From Astropecten irregularis (Eukaryota > Echinodermata > Asteroidea > Paxillosida > Astropectinidae): 64,000 bases of DNA. The notes below the pieces were generated by a model that saw nothing but the letters and a program-made list of their open reading frames with translations, was not told the origin of the DNA and searched no databases. Shown piece by piece: positions 1 to 14,031 of this stretch. The stretch covers positions 10,399,217 through 10,463,216 of the forward strand of contig OZ020246.1 in assembly GCA_963971285.1 (NCBI GenBank), read 5' to 3'. Each line of letters opens with the position of its first letter. The first letter of the stretch is position 1. The translations under genes and the position numbers were made by a program.

Positions 1-3000
1 GGTTGAGCACATCAGAAAATGGACAGAGGCGACGTACTAGACGGGAAAAACGGTGCCGTATAACACCGGCAGTCCCAAAGACTCCCATTTTTCACCAAGA
101 CAAACTTTCGATCTGTAAGCCAGACTGTTACTCCCCATGCACGGTAACCCCAATGTCAGGGCCATCTTGTTGTGGGAATAATTACATGAGGCTAATACGC
201 GTCTGGACCGGGCCGTGTTCCGTGGTTGAAAAACAATGTGCACGGCACATGTATCGGTCATTTTGTAATGCTGATAGTCGGCAACACACACACGCTGTAG
301 CCATGCATATTCTCATAATTAGCCCCGCTCTATGCCTTAATTGTGAATACCATACAGAAAGCATGTTTGAAAAGAATTTAAAAAAAAGAAGGCCGCATTG
401 ATAGAAATGTCTACCCGCTGGAAACCAGTAAAGTAACAAGCAAAGAGAGAGAGAGAGAGAGACAGAAAAAAAATCGAAACGCATTTCCTTTGCCATTAGA
501 ATAGTTACAATTGAGGAGGGGCTTGATTGGCAAGATAAAAAAACGGGAGGCGAGGGTAAGAAACAAGATTATTGGTCAATTTCCTGCTTGGCGTACGAGG
601 TCTCCAAAGCTCAAGATGCGGGTAAAAAAAAAACCTCGTGGCCGTCGATTCCTCACGTACGATTCCACTCCACCGATAGCTCGCCACTGAGACACGAACC
701 ATTTTTTTAATATTTTATTTGGTTGTTTTCATTCTCTAAGTCCAGTTATTAATCCCAATTTCTTCCCCCCTCTCCGAATTATTTAACCAAATTAACTACC
801 GACGAATATTTATCGGGGAACATCTGCGCCGCTTCATAATTTTTCGCCGGTTTTGAAAAAAAAAGCTTAACCCTGAAAAATTTGTTCTACGGTACCTTGG
901 TTTGAATTGGTTGTGGAGCACGTACAAAGTTGTTTTGTTTCCTCTTGTCTGTTACACTGTACAGAAACAGCAAATTTTGAAGAATATTGACGAAGGGAAG
1001 GGCAAGGGTATAGTCTTTTTCCAGCCGCTGACTTTGAAGAATTGTAGCCTCTTTTGGGGATGGTTGGATACAATTATTTATCAAAACGCACGAAACAGAA
1101 ACATCGACGGTGGAGTCTACCGCAATAGTCATCTTCGGGATGGCGGTGATGAGCGAACCTTACCTACAAGACCGCGGTGTAAAAAAAAAAAAGAGCGCGG
1201 CCACGTTGCACGCACTACCTCGCCACCCGAAGACGGCCGAGGCAGGACGGGACAAGATTAGAAAATAATTCCCCCTTGGGAGGGGAGGGTATAACTCAAT
1301 CTTGGCCTGATCTGCGTCTTAACTCATTGGGAGCAATGGCGGTGATAAATAAATAAATAAAAAAAGAAGAAGGAAGAAGGAGGTAGGCCGGAGATAGGCG
1401 AGACGGGAGGAATAAGAGGCGCAGGAAAGGGGTTGGAAGGAAACCCGGCTTGATGTAAGCAGGCAAAGCAAGCTACCCATACAACACTAAGAAGATCTGG
1501 GTATGTTTCACCACCAGTCTCTCCATCATGATAGCCTATAACACTTCACCGTCAGAACTGTCAATTGGTACTTGCAGTATCAGCAATGGACAATGTTTCA
1601 CGGTATACGACACAAGTGAACGAAATGTGAGCCCACTCAAGAAACACCGATGGATAATGACGAAAATATCTTATCATTAACTGAATTCTACACAATAAGT
1701 GCCAAATTACAGGCCTACATGTTTATTTTACACATATCCAATAATTATTTTAATGATAGAACTACTCACAGCTTTGTAAATTTAGTTGTCAAACCCGAAC
1801 AAGTTTGACGACTGCATAAACTGACAATCTATTATAAAAGCGAAGATGCCACAACTCATAAATTTTCCGCCCTGGTTCTCAAAAATCCCCATCACTACTC
1901 GGGTACAAACCAAATAGCCTTATTACGTTCAACTTACTGCCGTCAAAATATTCCCTCAGATTTCCAGCTGAAATTGAAAACCATTTAAAAGTAGGCAAAA
2001 TTGATGATGACAGGATCATGTGGTTTACTTTTTTGAAGATGAGGATTGGGAGAAGAAATGATTTGACAGTTGTGTAGCTGTAATATTCTTGCTGAGAGGA
2101 CCAGACACAACTAAACGCATTTACAAAAATGTACACTGCTTCATTTCATACTATGTCCCTGATGTTCCTTTTTAATGAAGTTGGCCACATAATCACAATG
2201 AGTCATCCTCGGTCGATGGACCATTTTGAAAATTTGAATTTGACCCACGGGGGAATCGTCCGTTTTCAGTCCCCCTGGCCTGGTAACAGCCGCACGGAAA
2301 GGCCAGCCAGTGATCTACCATACAGCCAACAACGCCTGAACAATACTCCGCAGCTGACTTTTCTCGTAAAATCCTTCCTGTCGTTCTGAACTACAAATGA
2401 TATACAACATTTTATTCTTGTCCAACCTTACAGAATCGGTGGGAGAAAAAAATCGCCTCAAACTCACTTAGCTTGACACTTTGTGAAAACATGGGTCAAT
2501 AAATTGTCGGGTTTTTTTTATCCCTCAAAGCACTCTCAATTTTGAAGTGAAATAGAAATGAAACGATCTTCAAATTGTGTCTGACAATAATTACATTTTG
2601 TGTCGATGGCATCGGGTCAACACATACAACACGGTTGAATATTTCTCCTTGTTTTACCGATGCTAACTAACTACACTACACAGGCGAAATTTCCAACAGG
2701 TTTTATTATACCGAACCGTAATTCAAACCTACCAATGACCCTGGCACGCTCAGGCGATTGTGCAAACATTTGTAACATCACGAGCACACATTTTGAACAT
2801 TCATACAAGAACTGTTGGTTTATTTTATTCAGTTAACTCGCTCCCCCTCAAGATTTATCTTTTTTCAATCGAGTACTTTTTGCTTGAGATAGTTTGCTTA
2901 GGGTTTTTCACTGCAAACAATGTAAGAGAGAAACAAACGTTGTTCCTCTTTCACGTGTGTGTGTGCTTTCTCAATTAGAAAGTCTATTTGCATTTGTACT

Positions 3001-3580
3001 TCAGTCTTTCTCAAGTCCACGATAGTAAGTCAATATGATAATCTGATCATTTCTTTGCTGCATGGTGTTCACTTATGATTATTTTTTGATGTATTAAATT
3101 GTACGTTTCTTGTTAAAAAGTGGGTATAGCCCAGGCAGGAAAGATCACTGTTACAATATTGAATTAGCAATTTGCATTGGATTCGCAATTTACATTGAAT
3201 TTGCAATTTTTGCATTCTGGATTTTTGGTATTAAAAAACGTTGTTAAAAGCAAAATAGCTCTCACTCTAGTTCACTCTAGCCGTCTTTATCACTGAAATG
3301 GCACACACAGGTTGTCTGGTACTACAAACTTTCCTTACTCAATGAAAGAATCAAATTCTGCCGAACTGAAACATAAAGAATCCGGGTGAAATGTGTATAA
3401 TATTTCCTTGATTTTTTATGCGTTCCACCAATTTCAATTTGGCAATACGGGGCAATGTCGTGAGGAAACTGGTAGCAAGTTATACGCAAAAATATTTTAC
3501 GACACATATTTATGACGCTTTTTGTTTTAAACTGCCAGTGAACTTTTATCTAAAAAAAGAAGTGTATCTGCTTAAACTTG
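1..3580. other. No gene seen; AT-rich noncoding DNA with microsatellites
   Basis: Reading frames are short and none resembles a known protein. The stretch holds an (AG)n run near 441-461, purine-rich DNA at 1350-1440, and a three-fold degenerate tandem of about 19-20 bp at 3159-3217 built on TTGRATTNGCAATTT. Weak donor-like sites (for example GTAAGT near 3030) have no convincing partner. I see nothing else I can support. Confidence 0.5.
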
Positions 3581-3589
3581 AGACTGTAA

Positions 3590-4000
3590 TTCCCTAGTGT
3601 GGGATAATATTTCTGAGCAAGTGAGTTTGGTTTTCTTGTTTGACCTAAAGGTGGAACAGATCAGCCTGAAAAATAGAAGGAAACATGGTGTCTGAACTGC
3701 AGTAGGCCTACATTAACTTGAACAATTGAGAAAGTAAAGGTTTAAACTTTAATTCAGATTCTAACCAATACTTTATATGGAAAGAAGACTAGAGGTCCTG
3801 ATGAGGACTAGAGAAGGCTAGTCGAAACGTTGAGACCTTATGAGAACTGCGAACGATACAGAAGTGCGAAAGTACGAACGATTCTTACATGGTGTTTCCG
3901 CAAACCGATCCACATATTGTCACCATGCAAAGCCTCAAATCTTTCTAGAAAGAATGAAATAAAAACTTTTGATGTGAAATAAAACGGTGAAAGTATTATG
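3590..4000 (+). repeat. Dispersed repeat carrying a hammerhead-like motif, copy 1
   Basis: The segment from about 3780 to 3930 is related to 47255-47400. Both carry the hammerhead-like core, then a stretch with the shared words AAGTGCGA, GTACGAAC, TTACATGGT and GCAAAC-GATCCACA in the same order. This is direct evidence of a dispersed family. Penelope-like retroelements carry hammerhead ribozymes in their terminal repeats, so a Penelope-type or ribozyme-bearing non-autonomous element is the likeliest source. No reverse transcriptase or GIY-YIG reading frame was found next to it. The outer limits given are approximate. Confidence 0.5.
3793..3838 (+). ncRNA. Hammerhead-ribozyme-like motif (best preserved copy)
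   Basis: In order: AGGTC (3793-3797), CTGATGAG, GACTAG, a 6-nt loop AGAAGG, CTAGTC, GAAAC, GTTGA, then GACCT (3834-3838). AGGTC pairs with GACCT as an outer stem I. GACTAG pairs with CTAGTC as stem II. The invariant CTGATGA and GAAA boxes sit exactly where hammerhead catalytic cores place them. Stem III is almost absent: only five or six bases separate GAAA from the closing strand, and I cannot place a canonical cleavage triplet with confidence. Penelope-type hammerheads are known to have a minimal stem III. Whether it is catalytically active is unknown. Confidence 0.55.
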
Positions 4001-4399
4001 AAGTAAAGTGAAGTACTTTCACAGGAAAGGATAAATTTATGAGTGGAAAATTTTGAGGTATAGATACAACAGAGCTAGATATCTTGTCCGTTTTCTTTTC
4101 TATGTACATTCGCAAACCTGGCATCCAACACATATCGAAGATCGTCTAGTGTACTGATAAAAACTATACATCATTGACAACGGTTATGGATCAAAATAAT
4201 GTGAGCACAATTTATGCTCCTGTTTATGGTAAAGACGTTAGATTATTACTGTTTGTGAGAATTTACCCGAATATTGCTCCCTTTTATTTCCAAAATGTAT
4301 TGAAAGTAGTAATTTTGTCCACTGTTCTTAAAGTTTATGATTACTTTTTAGTTCGTGGCGAGTTGTTGGCATATGTTTGAGAACATGTAGGGCTAACAC

Positions 4400-5890
4400 A
4401 TCGTTGCATAAAAAAAGACAAAGATGTATACGCTTATGCATATAGGCCTACTCTTCTCTCAAATTTGGTGAACATTTTATCGAATTTAAGAACTTTAATG
4501 ATACCTTTTACTCTACGGAAGGGTAGTAAGTTTAGATGTGACACAAAAAATCCCCCAAAAGCCGAATATAAGCGAAAAACAGGTCCCATTACGGTGACAC
4601 GATTTGGCCATCACTGCAAAGTTGGCCTCGGTGTAAACATGAAGACGGAACCCAGGGATATGGGCATGTAATTGAATCGTTTAATTGGAATGCAATTATT
4701 GTCTTGGGAATCGATTGAGCTTCTCAACTGATATATTTTCTTTCTTCGTTTTACTTCTTTAGTGATGTTTTTCAGACAGGGGGAAAAGTCTTTCTTGTGC
4801 ATGCGTGTGCTTGTGTTATGTGTGTGTGTGTGGTGCCGCATTAGGCGCCCAGATTGTGTTTATAACTGTTACATGTTTCACTTCACCGAGCCGACGTTTT
4901 AAAAGCCATCTCCTTATTTGCCTATTTGTAACCAGATAATGAGTAACAAATTAGTGTTGTGTGCTTGTTCGTTTGAGTTCTTTTTTTGTGTCTGTGTGTC
5001 GTGGTTCGGTCCTCTAGTATACACTTTGGCTTGGCTATGGGGGCCTTTTGTTGGCCCGTCCGGGCTCTCGCAGTGATTGCATGTTCGTACTCTTTGGTGT
5101 TGGTCAAAAGAGGTTTGTCCAGTGATTTGAGGAGAATGAAGCTTGAGTTCTCAGAGGCGGACATGTGAAGGTCGGGGAGGTGTATAATAAGGGGCTTCGC
5201 TTGGTCCCGTTACCTGCCAATGAACAGGGGGATACCGGTGACTGCATTGGGCCTATAATATGCATGTCCGGGGCACTCTCAACAAGAGTAACACAATACA
5301 CTGGGGCCTGGCCTTACCGCGACAACAACAACAACATGATAGGTTTTCGTTTCTTTTGTGTCAGGCCCGTTAATGCCAAGTAGAGAAATAAACCGTCTTA
5401 ACCCGACCCGGAAGTTTTTGCTGCCTGGACTCCCTAATCCAAATAACATTCCACTGATCCAATCTCCTTCTCTCAGACTCTCTCTTGCAGTGAGTGTGAG
5501 CTCGAGAGAAGCAGAGTTTTGTGTGTGTCATGACTGTGTGGAAGGGGGGTTAGCCCGAGTTCAGGCATGTGGTTTGTGTTTTTGTTTCAATTTGTGCCGC
5601 AATATTGCAAGATGGCTGTGAATGGACGGCTATTTTGAAAGAAAATATTTAATGTAGTGATTTATACGACTTCGTATAGCGAGGTACACAGTACACGGCC
5701 CGAGTCGGGCGTCCTGATTTTTTTCTCCCTCCCTTGACGGAGTGCGTTCAAACCGAGAGGTCCCTTTACACAAGTAGCGTTCTACTTGCTTCCTGTAGTA
5801 CAATATAACTAAAACAACAAACACACAAATAAACATGCTGTCATGGCGAGGTATTAAGCTTCCATTCAGAGAGGGTTAGTAGTGCAATCA
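4400..5890. other. No gene seen
   Basis: Short frames only, without recognizable domains. The part from about 4980 to 5640 is richer in G+C and CpG than its surroundings and contains a GTGAGTGTGAG stretch near 5490, but no convincing exon can be outlined. It may belong to the regulatory region before the possible 5' exon that follows. Confidence 0.35.
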
Positions 5891-6130
5891 TTTTCAGAGA
5901 GGGCCTTTTTTTTCCTCGGAGTTGTGGGGGATTGGGAAGAGTAGTGTGGCGGGCTGTGGGCCGGTACGGTGTTATTTAGTGGTGTGGTTGATCGCACTCG
6001 CCGTAATTGCACGGGGAGCGTTTACCAGCGGACAGGGCGAAGGCTAGCCGGAGACTCACGGCGGCTTGGTTCTCATCGCTACGGTCGGATATTAGCCAAC
6101 AACTCCTTGGATAGCGGTGGTTTACAATCA
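5890..6130 (+). other. Possible 5' untranslated exon with splice donor
   Basis: A CpG-rich block (about 5930-6110) ends at AATCA followed by GTAAGT at 6131-6136, a consensus-grade donor. The one open frame inside it (5969-6196) runs through the donor and matches nothing I know, so an untranslated first exon is the simplest reading. No TATA box is obvious upstream. It could equally be a chance donor in CpG-rich DNA. Confidence 0.25.
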
Positions 6131-6139
6131 GTAAGTGAA

Positions 6140-8040
6140 CAAAATCAACCCGTCTCTCCTATACTGATGACACCATTGCATGCATCACTTATATGATAAC
6201 TTGAATATGTAGACTACAACACTTATCATTTCAAAATTACTTATTCCTTTGTTACACTTGCATGCCGATCACATCAGTGTTTTATATTTGAATGTTAATT
6301 GTGAATGGTGTATCTGATTGGTGTATGTGAAGGCCCTATAGGGAATTGAGGACTTGATGATTATCTTGTGTCCGCTGGGTCTCTTTTCAACTGAATATCG
6401 AACGACCGGAAGGATTGGTGTTGACCGTTATCACGAGTGACCCTGTGGTCAAATTAACCCACTGACAGACCCTGCTGGAGCGGTCAGTAGACTGGACGTC
6501 ACTGTCAGACGGTCAACTTCGGTGACCGTGGGCCCTGGAATCCAACCTCACATCGCTTCTCAACTAGCCACCCATCCGAAATAAACACATTCACACCCAT
6601 CACTCCTAAGACATGAACCACTTCTTGTTACACTCGCCCATCATCATCATCATCATTCTCATCATCATCACCAAGCCCTTATCTTCCATGACTCTGAACA
6701 AGTGGTCAATACGCGGTACACGGCGAGCGAGAAGTTTATCTCCACACTGCTCTAGCTCCCCCCGTCCCGTCCCGTCCCGTCGTCCTGTCCGTCGATACGG
6801 GCCGTGTCTACGGGTGTGTGGGATTTGATACGGTACGACTATCCCCTTACACATGTGATAGTTACAAATGCCCGAGGTTACATGCCATAACCTGCCAATG
6901 AGGGAGGGAGGGTAGAGATGGAGAGAGACTGACAACAACAAAAAGCAAAGCTGGAGATGAATTGTAGTGGCAGACACTCAGCAACTGGCTGGATTTTCTT
7001 GCGAAATCAAGCACCACCGAGATCGCTGCTTTTTTTTTTTTTTTTAACTAAGTCTGCGTCTTCAAGTGCTGAGGTCTTCAAATCAAGAGAACAAATGTCT
7101 TGAGCGTTTTCGCTGGCCGCCGCGCACCGGTCTTCATAATAAATTTCTTACTCTTAGTCCCCCCAGGGGGTTTTTGGTTGGAGAGGTGCCGCATTGCTAC
7201 TAAAACGATCCCTGAGAATTGGTGTTAATCAATGATGTTATTGCGTGGATCTTGATCGAGATATCGACTGCCACACACCGTAAACCCCTCCTCCTTAAGA
7301 ATCGTGTTTCAACTTCACAGGGAATGATTGCAAGATAACACAGAATTTATTTACTCTTTTTTTTGAGTGAGGTGTTGAGGAGAAAAAGAAAAGATGGGAC
7401 AAGATCATTGAAGAATTGCCCAAAAGTCAGTTACATGAACAGAAATAACCATAAGGGCATTTCCACGGTTTTGGGACATTTTGTAACGTAATTTACCTCT
7501 TTTTTTCGCATATTTGCATGCATTTCAAGGAACCATGAGTGGTATACTTGATGATTCCAATAAAACATTTTTGAATTGGAGTCTTTCAAGAATGATTGAT
7601 CAAGGAATAAGCCAAAAAAAAGGTAACTTACGTTACCGTGGAATTGCCCATATACAGTTTTCTAAAATCACATTTGTTATTTTGTTTTTGGGAGAGAATT
7701 ACGCTCAAACAATAGTACTTTCTTTAATGTATAATGTCACAAGAGGCCTATAGGAATTGATTGTGTGAAGGGCTAGGTTTTGTATTTCCAAAGGAAACAT
7801 TGTTATGGGGACATTTTCTGAAAGGGCACTTAGGCCAAAGACCAGGGCCATTGAGATCATGCATGAAATCCGTTCAATTTCAACATTTTCGTATTCAAAC
7901 AAAACATTCAAAACCATTACTGGTTGCTGTTTTTTATGAAGCGACTTGGATTGTTGTGATAGATTGAAAAGCATGCGAGCATCCGAGGATATAGGGTGGA
8001 AAAATTATGACTGGCATCACAGATAAAATTAGGGATAGGT
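6140..8040. other. No gene seen; simple repeats
   Basis: Contains an (ATC)n run at about 6640-6671, a four-fold CCCGT tandem at about 6759-6782, and a T run near 7031-7044. The frames over the ATC run on both strands are low-complexity shadows. The remainder is AT-rich, without exon-like borders. Confidence 0.45.
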
Positions 8041-8057
8041 CAGAAATTGTTGCCAAA

Positions 8058-8262
8058 ATGTGGTTGAGGAGTGTTGTTGGCTTGGCCTGCCTATAGCACC
8101 GGGAGCCCCATGCTCAATCCCAGGGCGAGACGGTCGCAGAGTGACGGTCTCTTTCACGCGTCCACGCCCATCGGTGCGCGCTGGGGCCAGCTCCTTGTTG
8201 ACAACCCAATGTTCCGTCAGCCGAAAGGGAATTTGGGTAAACTAAAAAAAAAAAAAAAAAAA
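8058..8262 (+). mobile_element. tRNA-like SINE with poly-A tail
   Basis: The segment begins with an A-box-like TGGTTGAGGAG and, about 45 bases later, has a B-box-like ATGCTCAATCCC, the spacing of an internal RNA polymerase III promoter. A G+C-rich body follows and the unit ends abruptly in about 20 adenines (8243-8262). A tRNA-related head, body and A tail are the architecture of a SINE retrotransposon. A further A-rich stretch lies just downstream (8280-8310). No target-site duplication was clear. The two overlapping 61-69 codon frames are by-products. Only one copy was noticed in this window. Confidence 0.45.
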
Positions 8263-8319
8263 AACGTAATCCCCCATTGAAAAAAAAAAATAAGGAACAA
8301 AAAAAAAATACAAGAAAAG

Positions 8320-10180
8320 TGTGCACACGCATATGTGTATGTATATACAATGACCAAAAAAGGTGCGGCATTATATAGTGAAGCTGTATATTTCACATGA
8401 TATATTATTGAACTTGTCAACTAGTCTACCCCCCCCCTTCCACAACAACCTTGTCGACATTATCTCACTTTCGGTCTATGGAGAAATGTATAAATTGTAT
8501 TTAGACTTTATAAGGTAACCCTGTGTTTACCAAGTTAGCCTAGATTGTACATGGCTTAGTCATTTCACAGCATGGTTTTTTCCCAAAATAACACATGACC
8601 GCCACTGTCTATTAACTGCCTTTTACAGTCTAAAAAAGATTTTTTCCATTTCCTTCAACCCACTGCCCTAACTCGACGGGAGAGGCTTAATTGTACACCC
8701 GTTGTTTTTTTATAAGTATAGCTAATAACGCAGACTGACTCTGAGTGTTCATATTAATGTGGACGGGGAAAACGAGTAAATATGATTTTATTTTGTTGCA
8801 TTGAATGAAGAAGAGTATATCGAGAGAGTTTTAAGGGAGGAAATAGCAAGAGCAATATAAGGAGACATGCGCGCATGCAAATCACTTAGGCAGACTTTAA
8901 GTGGCACTTAAGACGCTGCGATCACCCAGTCCCAATTAAATGATTCCAATTGGCAAGGTACACATCTAATGTCCTCCTTTTCTACTCGCATGGCCTCCCG
9001 ACCTTGCCGCGATTTGGCCCAGGCCGCGCCGTCGTCTACCGGGGCCTTCATGTTCCCCCCGCTGATCTAACCTTCCCCGGCAAAAAAGAAAGAAAGAAAA
9101 AGCATTGGCTGGGGCTCGGCACCGCACCGTACCGCCGCTCGCTACCCGATTCAATTGGCTACAAAACGAAGCGGCCAGCCGGGCGTGAAATGCTGCTTCA
9201 TTTGGCCTAGTCAGGCGTACAGGCCACGCAGCTCCCTTCATTAAATAGCCTGACACCGCAAGCAACTTACATTTTCATCAAGAGGGGGACCCGTATACAC
9301 AATCCAATCGTTTCCCTTCCCTCTCCCCGTCCCCCTCCCCCCACCTCCCCTCACTGTCTTATTCGTCATATTTCTAACTGGTCACCCTTTCTACTCTTTG
9401 GACTCTCCATTTAAAAAAAAATATATAAAAAAACTGTCCTGAGAAAATAGTTGTCATCTTGCCATAGCACACAATGCAATGGGGAGATGGAGGGCTTTTA
9501 CGAAAAAAATAACCCAACTGTAGATGAAGAGGAACAAAAAATGTAAAGACACAAGCTGAAATGGGTCTGAATCATGATAAGATACGACAAGATAGCAGCA
9601 CAGAGACAAGGCGACAGGTTTTAATATACATGTATAGACATATATTTATATATCGTTTGCTCTGGCAGAAATAGTGACAAGGACACGGTACACACAGCCC
9701 AATACGTGTACAATTTACATTAAGGCGGCATTCGGCTCTCTATAATATAAAACAATAAAAATAAAAAAATAGGCCAATTATTGTTAAGCTATCGTGCATA
9801 ATGATGACGCACGTGACATCATTATAAAATACAGGCATTGGGTATGGAGAGCTAAAATGGCAAACAAATCGTCACAAAAAAATTCGATATGAGAATATTA
9901 TATGCCGCGTTTTTTTGGTCTTTTTGGTTGTGTATCTTTAAAATGGTTTGATTTCGTTTTGGCCCTGCCGGCCGGCCATAGCCGGTGGCATAATATACGC
10001 AAGTAACCTTGAGTATAATTATATACCGACCCCATTATTTCATCATGCACCCATAGGACCATGCACCGATAAAATAGTTCCGGGTGATTAGTCCGCCGCC
10101 TAGAAAAAAGTAGCACCGGTTGGCTGTCTCCGTCCACACCACACGTGGACATTGGAGACAATGTCATATCCACGTGATTC
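8320..10180. other. No supported gene; one CpG-rich patch
   Basis: From 8950 to 9260 the DNA is CpG-rich, with frames on both strands but no recognizable protein. On the minus strand AAT|GTAAGT at about 9270 is a good donor, but the DNA before it is a long purine run that cannot serve as a normal acceptor. The rest is AT-rich, with A and TA runs around 9410-9430 and 9630-9655. Confidence 0.4.
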
Positions 10181-10186
10181 TATGTG

Positions 10187-10600
<414 letters not shown>

Positions 10601-12537
10601 TGACAAAACCCGTGTAAATAATTGATAATGGCATTTGCCATGATGTAGAGTCTCTATGACATAATTAAGGAGTGGGGGAGCTACAGACATTCGCCCCAGT
10701 TCTCTTCTAGTCACCGGGGCTAATGATTAAGGAAAGGAATGATAGCTAATTGGAAGATATTGCTTCTTCTTCTAATTCTTCTACTTCTTTTTTTTTCTCT
10801 CTCTTGTGCTTTAATGTTTTCTGCCGTTGTGCTCTGGTCATAGTTAATGATGTGTATAGTAAGTAACTGCGGCTGGTTGAACCATGAAAAGGGGAAGAAA
10901 ACGCAGGGGCCTGGCTATGATTGAACCATGAAGCATTTACACATGCTGTCGTTCAACTCAAACTCTCTTTCGCAAACTGTTTGCATAAAACGTACTGTAC
11001 TCTTATAAGCTTGTATTCAACGGGGTTTTATTTTTTGGTCGAAGAATACAGGTTTATTTCGAGATCAGACATCGCTCTTCGAGCAAGTCGTGGGTTTCAT
11101 TTTTTTTTCTTTCTTTTGCATAGTGCAGGCTGCCATGTCGTTGACATCGAAATGACCTCTACATCTCACGGTGTCAAATTGAGCATGCGCAGACGGAGGG
11201 CCGTATTTGTTTTGATTTTCGCCGATTTCTGTCAGTTTCCATTTGCCCGTCAGCCAATCAAAGCACTCATTACGAAGTCACTAGCCAGATTCTTGTATTA
11301 TTTTGTTCCTTTTCTCTTGAAAATGGTTATTTTCGTGTTACTAGCTGTTAGACTTTGTTCTTTTTTTTTGTGGTAGTTTCACGAGGGCCAATGATGCTGA
11401 CATAATACGGTGTGATCGTGGGTTGTGGGCTAACGGACATGGCGACAACGCGGTTTATATGTATGCAATCGTTTCCCCCATACACACCGTTTCTTTTCAG
11501 TCTCGATTGGAAGGGAGGGGCCCCATATGGACGGGGAAGAATAATAAGTGACCCGTGGGTCACGGGGAGAGCCGGTGGGCCCTGCATGCACCGAGCCCGG
11601 TCCCGGACAACACAAAAGGGGCTAAGTAGGACGTAAAAAAAAAATGGCTGGCTGCGAGAGGTATTGGTATAGCACTGTGCCAATGCCATACATCACTTGT
11701 GCTGGTATTGCATGGTATAATCCTCAATTGTGAGAACTGAGCTGAACTGACAAAACACAACCGGCGAACGAGACCCGGCCCCAAAAAAAAAATGAGAGAC
11801 ATGTTATTTGTGAGCTAGAAAAGAAAAGCAGCAGGGAAGTTGGAAGAAAAGAAGGAAAAAAGAGCGAAGGAAAAAAAAAACCACACACACAAACGTAGGG
11901 CATGAGACAGCCAGTAAGAGAAGGAATTCATTTCGGAAAGAGCCCCACGGGCGGCCTAGCTGTCCCCGATCCTACCCACCACCAGACCCCGGTGAATGCC
12001 CCCGTCACTCGGTCGGTTGGAGCTAGCTGGATGTCTTTGACGCTCGTATACTATACTATACACACACCATCACACACACACACACCACACAACCATACAT
12101 AGAGCATAAATAAGGGTGACTCAGTCTTGGTATATTATATAGTGGGTCTAGCATGGGTTGATGGCTCAGGGCATATTCAGAGTCCTCATTGCACGCCATT
12201 AAAGCAAGCCCCCTGGCATAGCCGGCACAATAGACAGAAATACCAGTAATTGGCCGGATACCCAGGCAGCCAACTTGTTTTCAGATTTTTTTTTTCAGTC
12301 TCTTTCTCTCTTTGAGTCGAAAGGAAGGTGGGTATATATGGAGAACCGGACGAGAATAAAATGAAACACAAGATCACTGTTGGCGAAGCTGGCATGCGTG
12401 CAACCCATATCGCTCCTCAGTTGGTTGCCATGGCATTTGTCCAGATAATTAACTTTTTTTTTTGGCCCTGCTCAAACTGCGGACCGTTATTGTTTAACCA
12501 GCGCATATCCAGTTTCATTTGATTGGCGTAACCTGAG

Positions 12538-12552
12538 CAGTAGGTGGCGCTA
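12538..12552 (+). promoter_or_regulatory. CTCF-like motif
   Basis: CAGTAGGTGGCGCTA fits the bilaterian CTCF core (AGNNGGNGGCGCT type). It lies in a locally G+C-richer patch next to ATTTGATTGG, a CCAAT-type element on the minus strand. Binding is not shown by sequence. Confidence 0.35.
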
Positions 12553-14031
12553 TTAGGAGGCACACGTCACACAACACATGACCGACCTCGCCGCAGCGTT
12601 TGTTCATTACGAATCAATATCGTGCACGACGAACAAGCTGAGTTTCCGGTTGGGGGAAGAAAAAAAAACGACAAACGAACGGCATCCTCCGAAGTTGAAT
12701 TCTTTAGAAATCAGTGATTACGTGAATACCAACAAGAATTGATGACTGGGTCTATTACCGTTCCCCTTTCCTGGTTGTTCTGACGTAAACAGAGTCCATG
12801 ATTTTAGCCCATTTCGCTTCTTTCATCATTTTCATAATAATACCGGCGCCAATAGAGTGTGACAGACTGGCGCGGTTCCCAGACGTCGTGCCCTTTTTTT
12901 AAACTGAATTAAATATTGCATTGTGATACCGACTGGCATGTCAAATTAGGCGTATGCACATAGATTGTGTCTCGGAAGTGGAAAGAATGAAAAAAAAAAA
13001 AGGCTCCACAGCTTCGATCAAACCTGAAACTTGTCAACTTTGTTCTTGCACAATTTTACGGTCGTTGTGTTCGACTGAAGAATCCCATTGTCCAAATCCA
13101 ACGTGTTTGTAGTTTTCTTTTCCGCACGCAGCTTACGTACGTAGGCCTACCTGCAACACCCACACGACATGCCGCATTTTGTGCCCATTATCCCCGTACG
13201 CACGCAATCGGTGTGCCCATGTGGCAATAATTTCCTCTCCACTCTTTTTTCTGCCCATCCAGTATTTTTTCGGTGTCTGCCATTGCCATTAGACAACAAA
13301 CCTTCATTCAACGTTTACGATGCTTATCGCAACCTGTCGATGGAACGATATTTCGCGAGTTTTCACACGAGCTGGACGGAACGGGGAGACATGCCAGTTT
13401 CTCTCTGATCCATTTTGTCAAAGGCAGATGCGACGGAATTACATGCAACGGTATAGCTGGTACCCGGTCATAGCCTTGCAGCCTTAGGCAACAGCTATTG
13501 CACACTGGTTTCCAATGATGTCAGACTTTACGTTATATTAAAGTCATCACTGGTTGCCTTGTCTTGGCCTTGACAAGAGTGGCCGTAATTTGTGCACTGT
13601 CCAGAAATCTTGCAAAATATTGGGAATCTAATTTGTGAACAGTCGCAATTAGGCTTTTAGACCATGGAGGAAGGAAGTTCCAAGGAACAAGTCAGACATG
13701 AGCTACATTGCATATTCTCTTTAAACCGGTCTGGTGTCGATTTAACGAAACCCTACGATCGATCGTAACTCGAGTTACGAAGGCTAACCCATCGTATCCT
13801 ATGTAGGGCTGCGATGCATCATAAGTCCTACGATTGATAGTAATTGACGATGAGTTTGCTGAAATCGACCCCTGATCATTATTGCGACACCAATACCAGA
13901 GTCGTCATTGGTTCTTTCGACCCAAGTTTTAATCATACCAACTCGTCATCAAACCTCCGCCCCCTCAAAAAAAGAAGAAGAAACGAAATGAAATGAAAGT
14001 CATACAGATAGTAAGCACAATGTAAATAATA

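Noticed and set aside
9270-9520. Minus-strand exon pair suggested by CATCTACAG and AAT|GTAAGT
   Set aside because: A stop separates the two parts and the second would need an acceptor inside a purine run.
10921-11376. 151-codon plus-strand frame
   Set aside because: Low-complexity Phe/Leu-rich segments and no recognizable domain or splice context.
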